From positions 62,001 through 126,000 of the forward strand of contig NZ_JH725115.1 of NCBI RefSeq assembly GCF_000278115.1: a stretch of DNA of 64,000 nucleotides, read 5' to 3'. A program made the translations under genes and the position numbers. Each line of letters starts with the position of its first letter. Position 1 is the stretch's first letter. The stretch comes from Bartonella sp. DB5-6. GTDB lineage: Bacteria > Pseudomonadota > Alphaproteobacteria > Rhizobiales > Rhizobiaceae. Positions 10,636 through 21,639 of the stretch are shown piece by piece. The notes beneath the pieces were generated by a model that did not search any database, was not told where the DNA came from, and worked only from the letters and a program-made list of their open reading frames with translations.

Positions 10636-10740
10636 GACCTTACAAATGCTTACGAAGCAAACGAAGGTCAGAAAATTCAAAAAAGCCTTACTTTTATACT
10701 TAATTCTCATCTGAATAAAGATACACCTTTATTCAGATGA
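10636..10740 (-). other. Two hairpins in the sucD-sucA spacer
   Basis: The first structure (10636-10669) pairs GACCTT with AAGGTC around an inner TGCTT/AAGCA stem. The second (10707-10740) is a perfect 14-bp stem, TCATCTGAATAAAG with CTTTATTCAGATGA, around a 6-nt loop just after the sucD stop. Neither is followed by a U run on the minus-strand transcript. An mRNA-stabilising or processing role is therefore more likely than full termination. Confidence 0.5.
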
Positions 10741-10748
10741 AATTCTTT

Positions 10749-11651
10749 TTAGCCTTTCAAAACTGATAGCAAAGTTTTGCCTATCTGTGATGGAGAAGGA
10801 GAAACCCGTATTCCTGCTGACTCCATTGCAGAAATTTTATCTTCTGCCCCACCTTTGCCACCAGAAATAACAGCACCAGCATGCCCCATTGTGCGTCCCG
10901 GAGGCGCTGTACGACCCGCAATAAAACCAACCACCGGCTTTTTACGACCTTTTCTTGCTTCATCTCTGAGAAACTGTGCTGCTTCTTCCTCAGCAGAACC
11001 ACCAATCTCACCGATCATAACAATAGACTCGGTTTCATCATCCGCTAAAAACATTTCCAACACATCAATAAATTCTGTTCCCTTAACAGGATCACCACCA
11101 ATACCAATAGCTGTTGTCTGCCCAAGACCTTCAGAACTTGTTTGAAAAACGGCTTCATAAGTTAAAGTTCCCGACCGTGAGACAACCCCGACAGATCCTT
11201 TTCTAAAAATAGAACCAGGCATAATACCAATCTTACATTCATCTGGCGTAAGAATACCAGGACAATTAGGACCGATGAGACGTGATTTTGATTCTTCTAA
11301 TTTCGCCTTTACTCTAATCATATCCATAACAGGAATACCTTCCGTAATGCAGATAATCAAACGGATTTCTGCATCTATAGCTTCTATAATAGCCGCCGCT
11401 GCTCCCGAAGGCGGAACATAAATAACAGAAGCATCTGCACCTGTATTTTCTTTTGCCTCAGCAACACTAGCAAAAATAGGAAGAGTTTCACCTTTGGAGC
11501 CTTCCCATATTTCACCGCCCTTTTTAGGATTAACGCCTCCAACCATTTGCGTACCATGATAAGCAAGCGCTTGTTCTGTATGAAATGTTCCTGTTTTTCC
11601 TGTAAGCCCTTGAACCAAAACTTTTGTATTCTTATTCACAAGAATCGACAT
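10749..11651 (-). CDS. sucD: Succinyl-CoA synthetase alpha subunit
   Basis: 300 residues, the standard length. The CoA-binding Rossmann segment is [22 protein letters not shown]-like (residues 11-32). The phosphohistidine loop is seen in [18 protein letters not shown] near the C-terminus. It forms the alpha2beta2 or alpha-beta ligase with SucC and makes ATP/GTP from succinyl-CoA. It lies 3 bp after sucC, so translation is probably coupled. Confidence 0.97.
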   Translation of the reverse strand: MSILVNKNTKVLVQGLTGKTGTFHTEQALAYHGTQMVGGVNPKKGGEIWEGSKGETLPIFASVAEAKENTGADASVIYVPPSGAAAAIIEAIDAEIRLIICITEGIPVMDMIRVKAKLEESKSRLIGPNCPGILTPDECKIGIMPGSIFRKGSVGVVSRSGTLTYEAVFQTSSEGLGQTTAIGIGGDPVKGTEFIDVLEMFLADDETESIVMIGEIGGSAEEEAAQFLRDEARKGRKKPVVGFIAGRTAPPGRTMGHAGAVISGGKGGAEDKISAMESAGIRVSPSPSQIGKTLLSVLKG

Positions 11652-11654
11652 CGC

Positions 11655-12851
11655 TTAAGCTCCCTTCACGGCTGCAACAATTTTTTGAGCAGCATCATCT
11701 AAATCGTCAGCAGGAATAACATTTAAACCACTATCACTGATAATCGCTTTACCCTGCTCAACATTCGTGCCTTCAAGACGAACAACTAAAGGAACCTTTA
11801 AACCAACTTCTCTAACAGCAGCAACCACACCTTCAGCAATAACATCACAACGCATAATCCCACCAAAAATATTGACCAAAATGCCTTTAACATTCGGATC
11901 AGCAGTAATAATTTTAAAAGCAGCAGTCACTTTCTCTTTTGAAGCACCACCACCAACATCAAGAAAATTTGCTGGCTCAGCTCCATAGAGCTTAATGATA
12001 TCCATTGTTGCCATAGCAAGACCTGCACCATTGACCATGCAACCAATTGTGCCCTCAAGAGCAACATAGGCAAGTTCATGCTTCGATGCCTCGATCTCTT
12101 TTGGATCTTCTTCTGAGATATCACGCAATTCCAAAATGTCTGGATGACGGAACAGAGCATTATTATCAAAAGAAACTTTTGCATCAAGAACGCGCAAATG
12201 ACCATCCTTCATTACAATAAGCGGATTAATTTCAAGAAGACTCATATCTTTTTCACAAAACACCTTATAGAGAATTGGAAAAAGCTTTTCACCATCTTCC
12301 CGAGCACTATCTTGCAATTTCAATGCATCACAAAGCCTTGCACAATCGGCAGATATAACCCCCTGCGTAGCATCAATGGGTAGAGTTAATATCTTTTCTG
12401 GTGTCTCTTCAGCAACAGTTTCAATATCCATTCCCCCTTCCGTTGAAACAACGAACGCAACCCGACCAACTGTACGATCAACCAATAATGAAAGATAAAG
12501 CTCCCGTTCGATATCAGCACCATCCTCAATATAAAGACGATTAACCTGCTTACCTTCTGGACCAGTTTGTTTGGTTACTAAAGTTTTACCAAGCATTTCT
12601 TGGACATTTGCAACAACCTCATCAACGGATTTTGCAAGTCGAACACCACCCTTTGCATCATGAGCAAGTTCTTTAAACTTGCCCTTACCACGACCACCAG
12701 CATGTATCTGACTTTTAACCACATAGAGTGGCCCAGGCAATTTTTTTGCCCACTTTTCAGCTTGCTCCACAGAATAAACAGCAACACCATTTGCAATTGG
12801 TGCACCATATTCATGAAGCAGACGTTTGGCCTGATATTCATGGATATTCAT
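11655..12851 (-). CDS. sucC: Succinyl-CoA synthetase beta subunit (ADP/GDP-forming)
   Basis: 398 residues from the ATG at 12851, starting [16 protein letters not shown], the classical SucC N-terminus. A longer in-frame start at 12896 is unlikely, because AAGGAC sits correctly before the chosen ATG. ATP-grasp fold: [14 protein letters not shown] is the nucleotide-binding segment and [12 protein letters not shown] and [15 protein letters not shown] are conserved. It is co-transcribed with sucD, and mdh lies 94 bp upstream on the same strand. Confidence 0.97.
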   Translation of the reverse strand: MNIHEYQAKRLLHEYGAPIANGVAVYSVEQAEKWAKKLPGPLYVVKSQIHAGGRGKGKFKELAHDAKGGVRLAKSVDEVVANVQEMLGKTLVTKQTGPEGKQVNRLYIEDGADIERELYLSLLVDRTVGRVAFVVSTEGGMDIETVAEETPEKILTLPIDATQGVISADCARLCDALKLQDSAREDGEKLFPILYKVFCEKDMSLLEINPLIVMKDGHLRVLDAKVSFDNNALFRHPDILELRDISEEDPKEIEASKHELAYVALEGTIGCMVNGAGLAMATMDIIKLYGAEPANFLDVGGGASKEKVTAAFKIITADPNVKGILVNIFGGIMRCDVIAEGVVAAVREVGLKVPLVVRLEGTNVEQGKAIISDSGLNVIPADDLDDAAQKIVAAVKGA

Positions 12852-12945
12852 GCATTTGTCCTTTTCTTTTACAAATAACTTTATTATTAACCTCAAACCC
12901 TAATATTCTGAATACCCTGTTTTAATGAACAGAGTCTTGCTTAAT

Positions 12946-13953
<1,008 letters not shown>

Positions 13954-14188
13954 CTAGTATACTGAGTATTTTTTTGACCTTAGCCCTATTTTAATAGTGA
14001 TATAAAAAAGAATATGAAATCCTTCTCCTCATAAAAGCAAAAATTCTCCACATAAACGATTATTAAAAACTTACTATGATGTATCGATAAAATGAATTTA
14101 AAAAAAATACAACAGAATTATTACCTTGTATTTGAATTCAAAGAGTTATTGTTTTAACAGTTTACGTAAAGGTAAATTACTTGACTTT

Positions 14189-15364
14189 TTACTTCTTCAA
14201 AAGAAACCGTTCTGCCCAAAGTTTCAAATAATCCTGACTTTGCATTTCAAAAAGACGCGATTGTATTCTTTTAAACTCAAATGTTTCCGCAGTTTGCGCA
14301 CGCCCTTTATATAAATCCTCAAGTAGAGCTGCCGCTGACATAAATAATCTTATGTGGCGCTCATAGAGAGTATCAATAAGCAAAATAAACCGCTTTGTTT
14401 CATTACGACACGTATCGTCCATCACCGGTACATTATCGAGAAAAATCGTATGATAACGTTCTCCTAATGCTAAATATTCCGCTGCTGCCAAAGGTTTTGC
14501 ACACAAATCTTTATAATCAAAACGTGCACAACCCGCTCCAGTGCGTGGAATATAAACTATACGCCCTTTTAGAGAAAATTCATCAGACATTTCCTTCTGT
14601 CCTTGCAACACCAATACCCACGCTTGATCCATACATTCATTTGCTTGCACCCCTAACGGCGTTACATACACATGTTGTAGATTTGATTTTTCAAGACGAT
14701 AATCTGTTTTTGCATCAAGATTGATAACGCAAACATGTGCTTTCAAAACTTGAATAAAAGGCAAAAAAAGCTCTCTGTTTAAGCCGTTATAATAAAGATT
14801 ATCAGGAGCAACATTTGAAGTCGCAATAAAAAAAACTCCTTTATCAAATAAGGCAGAGACAAGACGTCCTAACACCATAGCATCAGCAATATCTGTTACA
14901 CTAAATTCATCAAAACAAAGCACTTTAGCTTCTCGTGCAAGATCTTCAGCAACAGCTAAAATAGGATTATCGTGTCTGGCTTTTGTGTGCGTTGATGCAC
15001 GACGATAAATATTAATGCGCTCATGCACATCAGCCATGAAATCATTAAAATGAGCACGTTTTTTATGCTCCTGTAGCAAACAAGAAAAGAACAAATCCAT
15101 CAGCATGGTTTTGCCTCGTCCTACTTCACCATAAATATACATCCCCTGATAAGAACCATCTTCATCACCTTGTTTTGCAACACGAGCAAAGGTTTGTTTT
15201 TTTCTTTTAAACAGAGACCCAAATATCCAAGACCGAGAAACGCTTTGCTCCGTAACTTTTTGTAATAAATGATCAAAACGCTCTGCTAAAGCCAATTGAG
15301 CAGGATCAAAACTGATTTCTCCTTTGTATACCAGCTCCTTATAGCGCGTTGAAACTAAAATCAT
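14189..15364 (-). CDS. zapE: ZapE/AFG1-like P-loop ATPase (cell division protein family)
   Basis: 391 residues from the ATG at 15364 (MILVSTRYKELV); the longer frame begins with GTG at 15415 and lacks a clear signal. Walker A is GEVGRGKTMLMDLFF, and the Walker B-like segment is KVLCFDEFSVTDIADAM. AFG1/ZapE ATPases associate with the division ring in bacteria and with membrane-protein quality control in mitochondria. Its placement next to mdh is common in Alphaproteobacteria. The exact role in this organism is not shown by the sequence. Confidence 0.88.
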   Translation of the reverse strand: MILVSTRYKELVYKGEISFDPAQLALAERFDHLLQKVTEQSVSRSWIFGSLFKRKKQTFARVAKQGDEDGSYQGMYIYGEVGRGKTMLMDLFFSCLLQEHKKRAHFNDFMADVHERINIYRRASTHTKARHDNPILAVAEDLAREAKVLCFDEFSVTDIADAMVLGRLVSALFDKGVFFIATSNVAPDNLYYNGLNRELFLPFIQVLKAHVCVINLDAKTDYRLEKSNLQHVYVTPLGVQANECMDQAWVLVLQGQKEMSDEFSLKGRIVYIPRTGAGCARFDYKDLCAKPLAAAEYLALGERYHTIFLDNVPVMDDTCRNETKRFILLIDTLYERHIRLFMSAAALLEDLYKGRAQTAETFEFKRIQSRLFEMQSQDYLKLWAERFLLKK

Positions 15365-15463
15365 CAAAATAACCTTTTTCAACCCGTTCTTGATGAAAAT
15401 ACAAGTTCTCTTCACAAAATTGTGCGCATATCTCTTATTTTTTCATAAATGGCCAAAAACAAT

Positions 15464-16009
15464 CTAGCGGCTTAAAACAACTGGATGATTATCAAGTGTG
15501 CGTCCTTCAAAACGATCAACATTGGAAGAATAAAGGGTAACGATAACACGTCCTGAATTATTATAAAAATATAATCTTTTTCCTTTAACAGCCCATGAAC
15601 TTACCTGAGAAACGATTCCTGGACAGTGTAAAGGGCCAGCGCGGTATCCTTGACCAAATTTTGTTTGTGGCGTTGCAATTCGGCAAACTTTACCACCCAT
15701 AGAAAGATTCCATACCCCAGCAATACTAGCCGGAAACAAATCAGTAGCATTGCTTGGCAATTCGAGACTAGCCATCCGTCCATCACTCTGGGAATCTCCT
15801 TTCTCATACATCGAAGAATCTGCTGCTTCAGATGCTAACGAACGAGAGAAAGATGGATCGGCCATCACTTCTGTCGGCATTTGTTGAAGTGGATAAAAAA
15901 CTTCTAATCCGTTGCCACTATCGTTACTACCAAACCGCGATGTTGAACACCCTCCTAAAAGCGTTACAGTTGATATTGCAACGAAAAACGAAATTTTTGA
16001 AAATGACAT
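15464..16009 (-). CDS. Omp19-like outer-membrane lipoprotein with AprI/Inh protease-inhibitor-type domain
   Basis: 181 residues from the ATG at 16009. The signal peptide MSFSKISFFVAISTVTLLGG ends in a lipobox with the lipidated cysteine at position 21 (LLGGC). The C-terminal domain (AGVWNLSMGGKVCRIATPQT, GPLHCPG, GRVIVTLYSSNVDRFEGRT) resembles the beta-barrel inhibitor domain found in Brucella Omp19 and bacterial metalloprotease inhibitors. The frame extends up to 16330, but GGAAAGAG before 16009 and the lipobox position favour the short form. Brucella Omp19 (177 aa) is of nearly equal length. In the host it may inhibit proteases, which is an inference from the family. Confidence 0.82.
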   Translation of the reverse strand: MSFSKISFFVAISTVTLLGGCSTSRFGSNDSGNGLEVFYPLQQMPTEVMADPSFSRSLASEAADSSMYEKGDSQSDGRMASLELPSNATDLFPASIAGVWNLSMGGKVCRIATPQTKFGQGYRAGPLHCPGIVSQVSSWAVKGKRLYFYNNSGRVIVTLYSSNVDRFEGRTLDNHPVVLSR

Positions 16010-16240
16010 ATCTATACTCTTTCCCATGATAATTAAAGAAGCTTCCTCAGAAATTAATGAACATTTGTTATATGGCATTTTACAAAGATAAATTAATAAA
16101 TTAAAAAAATAGGGTAAAAATTGCTTATTTCGAACGATAATAATTTTTGCACTAAGTTTTATATTCATTAAACACTGGAAATTTATAAGATTTTCAGTCA
16201 TATATCTCTTGTAGGCAATCACTATAAATAGAGAAATTTC

Positions 16241-17092
16241 ATGAAAACGCCATTCAGCAAAATGAACGGTCTTGGAAATCAAATCATTGTGGCTGATATG
16301 CGTGAAAGCACACATGCACTCACACAACAAGCAATTCTTGCTCTATCGGCAGATTCTCAAACACATTTCGATCAAATTATGGCTATTCACAAAACCACAA
16401 AAAATGAAGCTGATTTTCGCATCAAAATATGGAATGCTGACGGTTCAATGGCTAAAGCCTGTGGTAACGGTACGCGTTGTGTCATAGCATGGCTCACAGA
16501 CCATAATTTCGGTGAAACCTTTCGATTAGAAACACCAGCTGGAATTATAGAAGGCAAACGCCAAACCAACAATCTCATCTCTGTCGATATGGGATGCCCA
16601 AATTTCAATACAAAAGAGATGCCTGTTTCACGTGAAATAATTGATACCAATCACGTAGAAATTACAGCTGGTCCCTTAAAGGATGCTTGTCTTGTTTCTG
16701 TTGGCAATCTCCACGCCATTTTTTTTGTTGAGGGTGATATTCAAGATATTCCATTGGAAAAATATGGACCAGAACTTGAGTATAATCCCCTTTTCCCAGA
16801 ACGGTGCAATATTTCTATTGCTTGCGTCACGTCAAAGAAAAGCCTAAATTTACGCACATGGGAGCGAGGAGTAGGATTAACACAAGCATGTGGAAGTGCT
16901 GCTTGTGCAAGTGCAGTAGCTGCCTATCGGCGTGGGCTCACAAAACGCCATATCGATGTAAATTTACCAAAGGGAACACTGGATATTTTTTATCGAGAAG
17001 ATGATCACATTATCATGACTGGCCCATTCAAATATGAATTTAGTGGTTTTTTAAACCCTGTAACAGGGAGCTATAAAAAGGATTCCGTTTGA
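16241..17092 (+). CDS. dapF: Diaminopimelate epimerase
   Basis: 283 residues, starting MKTPFSKMNGLGNQIIV, the typical N-terminus. The two catalytic cysteines lie in MAKACGNGTRCV (C74) and TQACGSAACASAV (near residue 225). It converts LL- to meso-diaminopimelate for lysine and peptidoglycan synthesis. Its TGA overlaps the ATG of the next gene (TGATG), so the two are translationally coupled. It is divergent from the Omp19-like lipoprotein gene. Confidence 0.96.
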   Translation: MKTPFSKMNGLGNQIIVADMRESTHALTQQAILALSADSQTHFDQIMAIHKTTKNEADFRIKIWNADGSMAKACGNGTRCVIAWLTDHNFGETFRLETPAGIIEGKRQTNNLISVDMGCPNFNTKEMPVSREIIDTNHVEITAGPLKDACLVSVGNLHAIFFVEGDIQDIPLEKYGPELEYNPLFPERCNISIACVTSKKSLNLRTWERGVGLTQACGSAACASAVAAYRRGLTKRHIDVNLPKGTLDIFYREDDHIIMTGPFKYEFSGFLNPVTGSYKKDSV

Positions 17093-18375
17093 TGGCAATA
17101 GAAGTTGTAACATTTGGTTGTCGTCTGAACAGCTATGAATCGGAAATCATACGCAAAGAAAGCACTTCTTCAGGACTAGATCAACTAAAAGATGGTGCGA
17201 TCATCTTTAATACCTGTGCTGTCACTGCAGAAGCCGTGCGACAAGCAAAACAAGCTATCCGCAAAGCGAGACGTGAAAATCCTCATGCTCGCATTATCGT
17301 GACAGGGTGTGCCGCACAAACAGAAGCGCAAAATTTTGCTTCGATGACAGAAGTTGATCTCGTTTTAGGCAACGAAGACAAACTCCACGCTCATTCTTAT
17401 CGTCAATTTCCTGATTTTGGTATCAACCATTCCGAAAAGTTGCGTATCAATAATATCATGGAAGTACAAAAAATCGCCCCACATATGGTAGGTGCAATGG
17501 AAGAACGAACACGTGCCTTTGTACAAGTACAAAATGGATGTGATCATCGCTGTACATTTTGCATTATTCCTTACGGGCGCGGACCATCACGCTCAGTCCC
17601 AATGGGAGCTGTCATTGAACAAATTAAACAATTGACAGGCAATGGCATTCAAGAAGTGGTTCTTACAGGTGTCGATCTTACAAGTTATGGTCATGATCTC
17701 CCTGGAAAAGCCACTCTAGGAAAATTAACTTCAGCAATTTTGCATCACGTTCCTGACTTACCTCGTTTGCGACTGTCATCGATTGATTCTATCGAAGCAG
17801 ATGAAAAACTGATCAATCTTTTAGCCTATGAAAAGAGAATCATGCCTCATTTGCATTTATCCTTGCAAGCAGGCGATAATATGATTCTAAAAAGAATGAA
17901 ACGGCGGCATCTGCGCGAACATGCAATTCAATTTTGCCAAGATTTGCGTGCCAAACGTCCTACAATGGTTTATGGAGCCGATTTAATTGCTGGTTTCCCG
18001 ACTGAAACAGAAGAAATGTTTCAAAACAGTCTTGCTTTGATCAATGAGTGTAATTTAACACATCTCCACGTCTTTCCTTTTAGCCCAAGAGAAGGAACAC
18101 CAGCCGCACGTATGCCACAAATAAATCGTAAAATAGTTAAGATTCGTGCACAAAGATTGCGCGAAGCGGGTGAGGTGGCTTACCAAAAACATCTTGCTTC
18201 CTTACAAAATAGTCAACAAACAATTCTCGTTGAAAAAGATGAAATCGGACGAACAGAAGATTATACCCTTGTACAAATCAAAGGTGCAAAAGCTGGAACA
18301 ATTGTTCAAGCCCTTATCGTTGATCATGATGGCGATAAATTAATTGCTGTCCTCCCAAAATTGAACGCAGCTTGA
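17092..18375 (+). CDS. mtaB: tRNA t6A37 methylthiotransferase, MtaB-like radical SAM enzyme
   Basis: 427 residues from the ATG at 17092. The N-terminal UPF0004 domain provides cysteines in FGCRLNSYESE, NTCAVTAEA and TGCAAQTEA for one iron-sulfur cluster. The radical SAM motif is CDHRCTFCIIPYGRGPSRS. A C-terminal TRAM-like segment follows. Family members thiolate and methylate t6A37 in ANN-decoding tRNAs. MiaB is the close alternative, but the FGCRLN N-terminus is the MtaB pattern. It sits in an operon dapF-mtaB-ftsY-yciB. Confidence 0.9.
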   Translation: MAIEVVTFGCRLNSYESEIIRKESTSSGLDQLKDGAIIFNTCAVTAEAVRQAKQAIRKARRENPHARIIVTGCAAQTEAQNFASMTEVDLVLGNEDKLHAHSYRQFPDFGINHSEKLRINNIMEVQKIAPHMVGAMEERTRAFVQVQNGCDHRCTFCIIPYGRGPSRSVPMGAVIEQIKQLTGNGIQEVVLTGVDLTSYGHDLPGKATLGKLTSAILHHVPDLPRLRLSSIDSIEADEKLINLLAYEKRIMPHLHLSLQAGDNMILKRMKRRHLREHAIQFCQDLRAKRPTMVYGADLIAGFPTETEEMFQNSLALINECNLTHLHVFPFSPREGTPAARMPQINRKIVKIRAQRLREAGEVAYQKHLASLQNSQQTILVEKDEIGRTEDYTLVQIKGAKAGTIVQALIVDHDGDKLIAVLPKLNAA

Positions 18376-18389
18376 GCAGGAGAGCCTTT

Positions 18390-19622
18390 ATGACAAAATC
18401 TTTTATCAAAAAAATATTTTCTTTTAACAAATCTAAAGAGCAGGAAATAGGACAAGTTTCTACTCCTTATGAAGTCGATATAGGAGAAGAAAATGAATAC
18501 AAAAATGAAACCATAAAAAACGATCAATCCTCTCTAGAGAGAGAAAAACAAGAACAAGCAGAAAAACAAAATACCATATCTGTAAACTACGATGAGAAAA
18601 TTCCGTCTTTTGAACCACATTCTCGCAAAGTAATTGTCACAGATATAATCCGTGAAAAAAAAGTTGAAGAGTCTCCACCTATATCCTCTGTTGAACAGAA
18701 AAAAACAGCGTGGTTTGGACGCCTAAAAAAAGGATTGGCTCTTTCTTCACAACGTTTAAGTGAATCAATTGGTGACCTTTTTGTTAAAGGAAAACTTGAT
18801 GAAGAAACATTACAAGAGCTGGAAGATATTCTTATTCAAGCGGATCTTGGTGTAGAAACAGCTACACACATCACGGAGACTTTAGCTTCCAACCGTTATG
18901 AGAAAAATTTATCCCCTGATGACATTCACACTATTGTAGCTGATGAAATCAGAAAAGTATTGGAACCTGTTGCAGTTCCACTAGAACTTGATCTTAGTCA
19001 TAAGCCTCACGTTATTTTACTGGTAGGTGTAAATGGTACTGGAAAAACGACAACAATTGGAAAGCTTGCAGCCAAACTCACTGCTGGAGGACTGAAAGTT
19101 ATGCTAGCGGCTGGTGACACATTCCGCGCTGCCGCTATTGAACAACTACATATTTGGGGTGAACGCACAAGATCTCCTGTTATTTCCACAAAACTCGGTG
19201 CAGATGCTGCTAGCTTAGTATTTGATGCTTATGAAAAAGCTAAAAAAGCAAACAGTGACGTGTTGATCATTGATACAGCTGGACGCCTACAAAATAAAAC
19301 TGAATTAATGGACGAATTGGCAAAAATTATTCGTGTCTTAGGTAAACATTCGCCTCAAGCACCCCATACAATCCTTCAAACACTCGATGCAACCACTGGG
19401 CAAAATGCGCTCAACCAAGTGGATATTTTCCGCGATATTGCCGGTGTTAATGGTTTAGTCATGACAAAGCTCGATGGTAGCGCACGAGGAGGAATTCTTA
19501 TTGCCATCGCAGCAAAATACAAATTACCCGTTTATTTTATCGGTATAGGAGAGAATATTGAGGATCTTCAACCTTTTTCTGCTTCTGAATTTGCCGAAAC
19601 TATTGCAGGAAAACACACATGA
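18390..19622 (+). CDS. ftsY: Signal recognition particle receptor
   Basis: 410 residues from the ATG at 18390, preceded by AGGAGA. A TTG at 18372 would add six residues but is less likely. An acidic, Glu/Lys-rich A domain (residues about 15-100) precedes the NG GTPase: [19 protein letters not shown] is G1, DTAGRLQNK is G3 and [10 protein letters not shown] is G4. It docks SRP-ribosome complexes at the inner membrane. Its stop overlaps the start of yciB by ATGA. Confidence 0.96.
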   Translation: MTKSFIKKIFSFNKSKEQEIGQVSTPYEVDIGEENEYKNETIKNDQSSLEREKQEQAEKQNTISVNYDEKIPSFEPHSRKVIVTDIIREKKVEESPPISSVEQKKTAWFGRLKKGLALSSQRLSESIGDLFVKGKLDEETLQELEDILIQADLGVETATHITETLASNRYEKNLSPDDIHTIVADEIRKVLEPVAVPLELDLSHKPHVILLVGVNGTGKTTTIGKLAAKLTAGGLKVMLAAGDTFRAAAIEQLHIWGERTRSPVISTKLGADAASLVFDAYEKAKKANSDVLIIDTAGRLQNKTELMDELAKIIRVLGKHSPQAPHTILQTLDATTGQNALNQVDIFRDIAGVNGLVMTKLDGSARGGILIAIAAKYKLPVYFIGIGENIEDLQPFSASEFAETIAGKHT

Positions 19623-20308
19623 AACAATCTCCTTTTAAACCTCGCTCATACAATAATTCCAATTCGGGAAATATGAATAATAACCAAAAAAAGCCCCTTT
19701 CACCAACACTTAAGTTTCTCTTGGAAATGGGACCTTTAGTTGTCTTTTTCCTTGCCAATTATAAAGGCGAATGGTTGATAAACAATATTGGATTTTTTAA
19801 AAATTTTAATAAACCTATTTTTCCTGCAACAGCTATTTTCATGGTAGCAATCATTATTGCACTAAGCTTATCATGGATTCTTGCACGAAAAATCCCTATA
19901 ATGCCTCTTATCTCGGGAATATTTGTTCTAGTCTTTGGATTTTTAACTCTTTGGCTTCACAATGATACTTTCATCAAAATGAAACCAACAATTATTAATA
20001 GCTTATTTGCCCTCATTCTTTTTGGTGGAATGTTTTTTAAGAAACCACTTTTGCGTTATGCCTTAGATTCTACTTTAAAACTCGATGACTTAGGTTGGCA
20101 AAAACTCACCTATCGTTGGGCATTCTTTTTTGTTTTTCTTGCTCTTTTGAATGAAATTATTTGGCGTAATTTTAGCGATAATTTTTGGACGAGTTTTAAA
20201 GTATTTGGTGTTATGCCCTTAACAGTCCTCTTCATGCTTACCCAAATGCCTCTTATCCTTAAACACTCACAAGGACTTTTTACAGAAGGAGACAAATCTG
20301 ATCCTTAA
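19619..20308 (+). CDS. yciB: Inner-membrane septation protein A (YciB/IspZ family)
   Basis: 229 residues with about five hydrophobic segments after a short polar N-terminus. [16 protein letters not shown] and the segment [22 protein letters not shown] are typical of the YciB/IspA septation family. The protein is thought to affect cell envelope synthesis and division. The start codon overlaps the ftsY stop (ATGA), indicating coupling. Confidence 0.9.
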   Translation: MKQSPFKPRSYNNSNSGNMNNNQKKPLSPTLKFLLEMGPLVVFFLANYKGEWLINNIGFFKNFNKPIFPATAIFMVAIIIALSLSWILARKIPIMPLISGIFVLVFGFLTLWLHNDTFIKMKPTIINSLFALILFGGMFFKKPLLRYALDSTLKLDDLGWQKLTYRWAFFFVFLALLNEIIWRNFSDNFWTSFKVFGVMPLTVLFMLTQMPLILKHSQGLFTEGDKSDP

Positions 20309-20377
20309 ACACTGCAAATCTCTAACTACAAATTATTTTGTAAATTTATCGCTGCATACTGTTCATGGAGAAAAGAT

Positions 20378-21139
20378 ATGTTAATTGAACAGTTCATCTG
20401 TCGAAAAGATAATTTTGGTGTACTCATTCATGATGAAAAAAGCGGTTACACAGCCGCAATTGACGCGCCTGAAAGTGAAGCGATTCATAATGCCTTAAAA
20501 CGCCATAACTGGACACTTCAGACTATTCTTGTAACTCATCATCATCAGGACCATGTAGAAGCACTGGAAGAATTAAAACAAGTTTATAAGGCTGTCGTTA
20601 TTGGACCAGAAGCGGAGCAAGAAAAGATTAATCATCTTGACCAAACACTTCAACCTGATGAAAGTTTTTTCTTTGGTACATGCCCGCTTTTTGCTCTTTC
20701 AACACCGGGTCACACTTTAGGTGCATTATCCTACTACTTTCCTGAGGATAATTTACTCTTTGCTGGAGATACACTTTTTTCACTTGGCTGCGGGCGTATT
20801 TTCGAAGGAACACCTATACAAATGCTAAACTCTTTAAAAAAGCTTCGTCAGCTTCCCAATGAGACACTTCTTTATTGTGGTCATGAATACACTAAAAATA
20901 ATGCTCTTTTCGCATTAACAATTGATCCATATAATCAAGAACTTCATAAAAGGGTAGAAGATGTTTTTTTATTACACGCAAAAAACGCTATGACTTTACC
21001 TGTAACCTTAGGGCAAGAAAAAGCTACCAATCCCTTTCTCCGCTGGGATAGTAGCACTTTACGAAAAGAACTCGCGATGGAAAAGGAAACAGATGAAAAA
21101 GTCTTTGCTGAAATCCGGAGAAGAAAGGATAATTTCTAG
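20378..21139 (+). CDS. gloB: Hydroxyacylglutathione hydrolase (glyoxalase II)
   Basis: 253 residues, the family length. The metallo-beta-lactamase metal motif THHHQDH lies at residues 53-59. Further ligands are in STPGHTLGALSYYF, FAGDTLFSLGCGRIFEGT and CGHEYTKNN. It hydrolyses S-D-lactoylglutathione in methylglyoxal detoxification. A GGAG Shine-Dalgarno precedes the ATG by 9 nt. The preceding four genes may be one transcription unit with it, separated by 69 bp. Confidence 0.95.
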   Translation: MLIEQFICRKDNFGVLIHDEKSGYTAAIDAPESEAIHNALKRHNWTLQTILVTHHHQDHVEALEELKQVYKAVVIGPEAEQEKINHLDQTLQPDESFFFGTCPLFALSTPGHTLGALSYYFPEDNLLFAGDTLFSLGCGRIFEGTPIQMLNSLKKLRQLPNETLLYCGHEYTKNNALFALTIDPYNQELHKRVEDVFLLHAKNAMTLPVTLGQEKATNPFLRWDSSTLRKELAMEKETDEKVFAEIRRRKDNF

Positions 21140-21192
21140 CCATATTGAAGTTTGTTTTTCCTTTTTCTTTTTTAATATACACTCAACTAACA

Positions 21193-21583
21193 ATGGCAAA
21201 GGAAAAAAACAGTCAATAAATTTGATTTCCCGCATGTCATTGCAAACTACACCTTAACAGAAGATTTCCTTTTTAAAATGGAACAAATTGGAAAAGAATG
21301 TGAAAACTCATCACCAGAGTCAAAAGTATCCAATACTGAAATTGAATATGAAGATAATGTTGAAGGATTAGTAGCATCTATTTCTAACAAACAAAAATTA
21401 ATGAGTATTTAAAAAAATAATATCACACCTAAAGATTTCGTTATCGATTCCTTAGCTCTTAAAACAACATTAACAATGCTTTTAGCTTCTTTTGAAGATC
21501 TTAAAAAAGAAGGTGTTTCTTTTGATGAAAAAAACACTATATTTTCAGATAATTTGGAATTTGGCAAAAAAACATATGTATAG
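21193..21583 (+). pseudogene. Decayed gene for a small acidic protein (frameshift plus internal stop)
   Basis: An ATG at 21193 opens MAKEKNSQ and stops at 21219. Removing one A from the A7 run at 21203-21209 restores a frame reading MAKEKTVNKFDFPHVIANYT and onward for about 130 codons to TAG at 21581-21583. That frame is broken only by a TAA at 21410-21412. After the stop it continues with ITPKDFVIDSLALKTTLT and ends FGKKTYV. The pattern TPKDFV(I/V).S.AL resembles a small periplasmic protein family of Proteobacteria, but I cannot name it and no signal peptide remains. It lies between gloB and parB and most likely no longer gives a full product. Confidence 0.62.
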
Positions 21584-21639
21584 AATGTTTACTATTTTAA
21601 GAAAAAATAGTGAATAATTCGTATTATTTTAGACATTAA

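Noticed and set aside
21591-21611. A/T hairpin (ACTATTTT/AAAATAGT) as terminator of parB or the pseudogene
   Set aside because: The stem is nearly pure A/T and has no T run after it on either strand.
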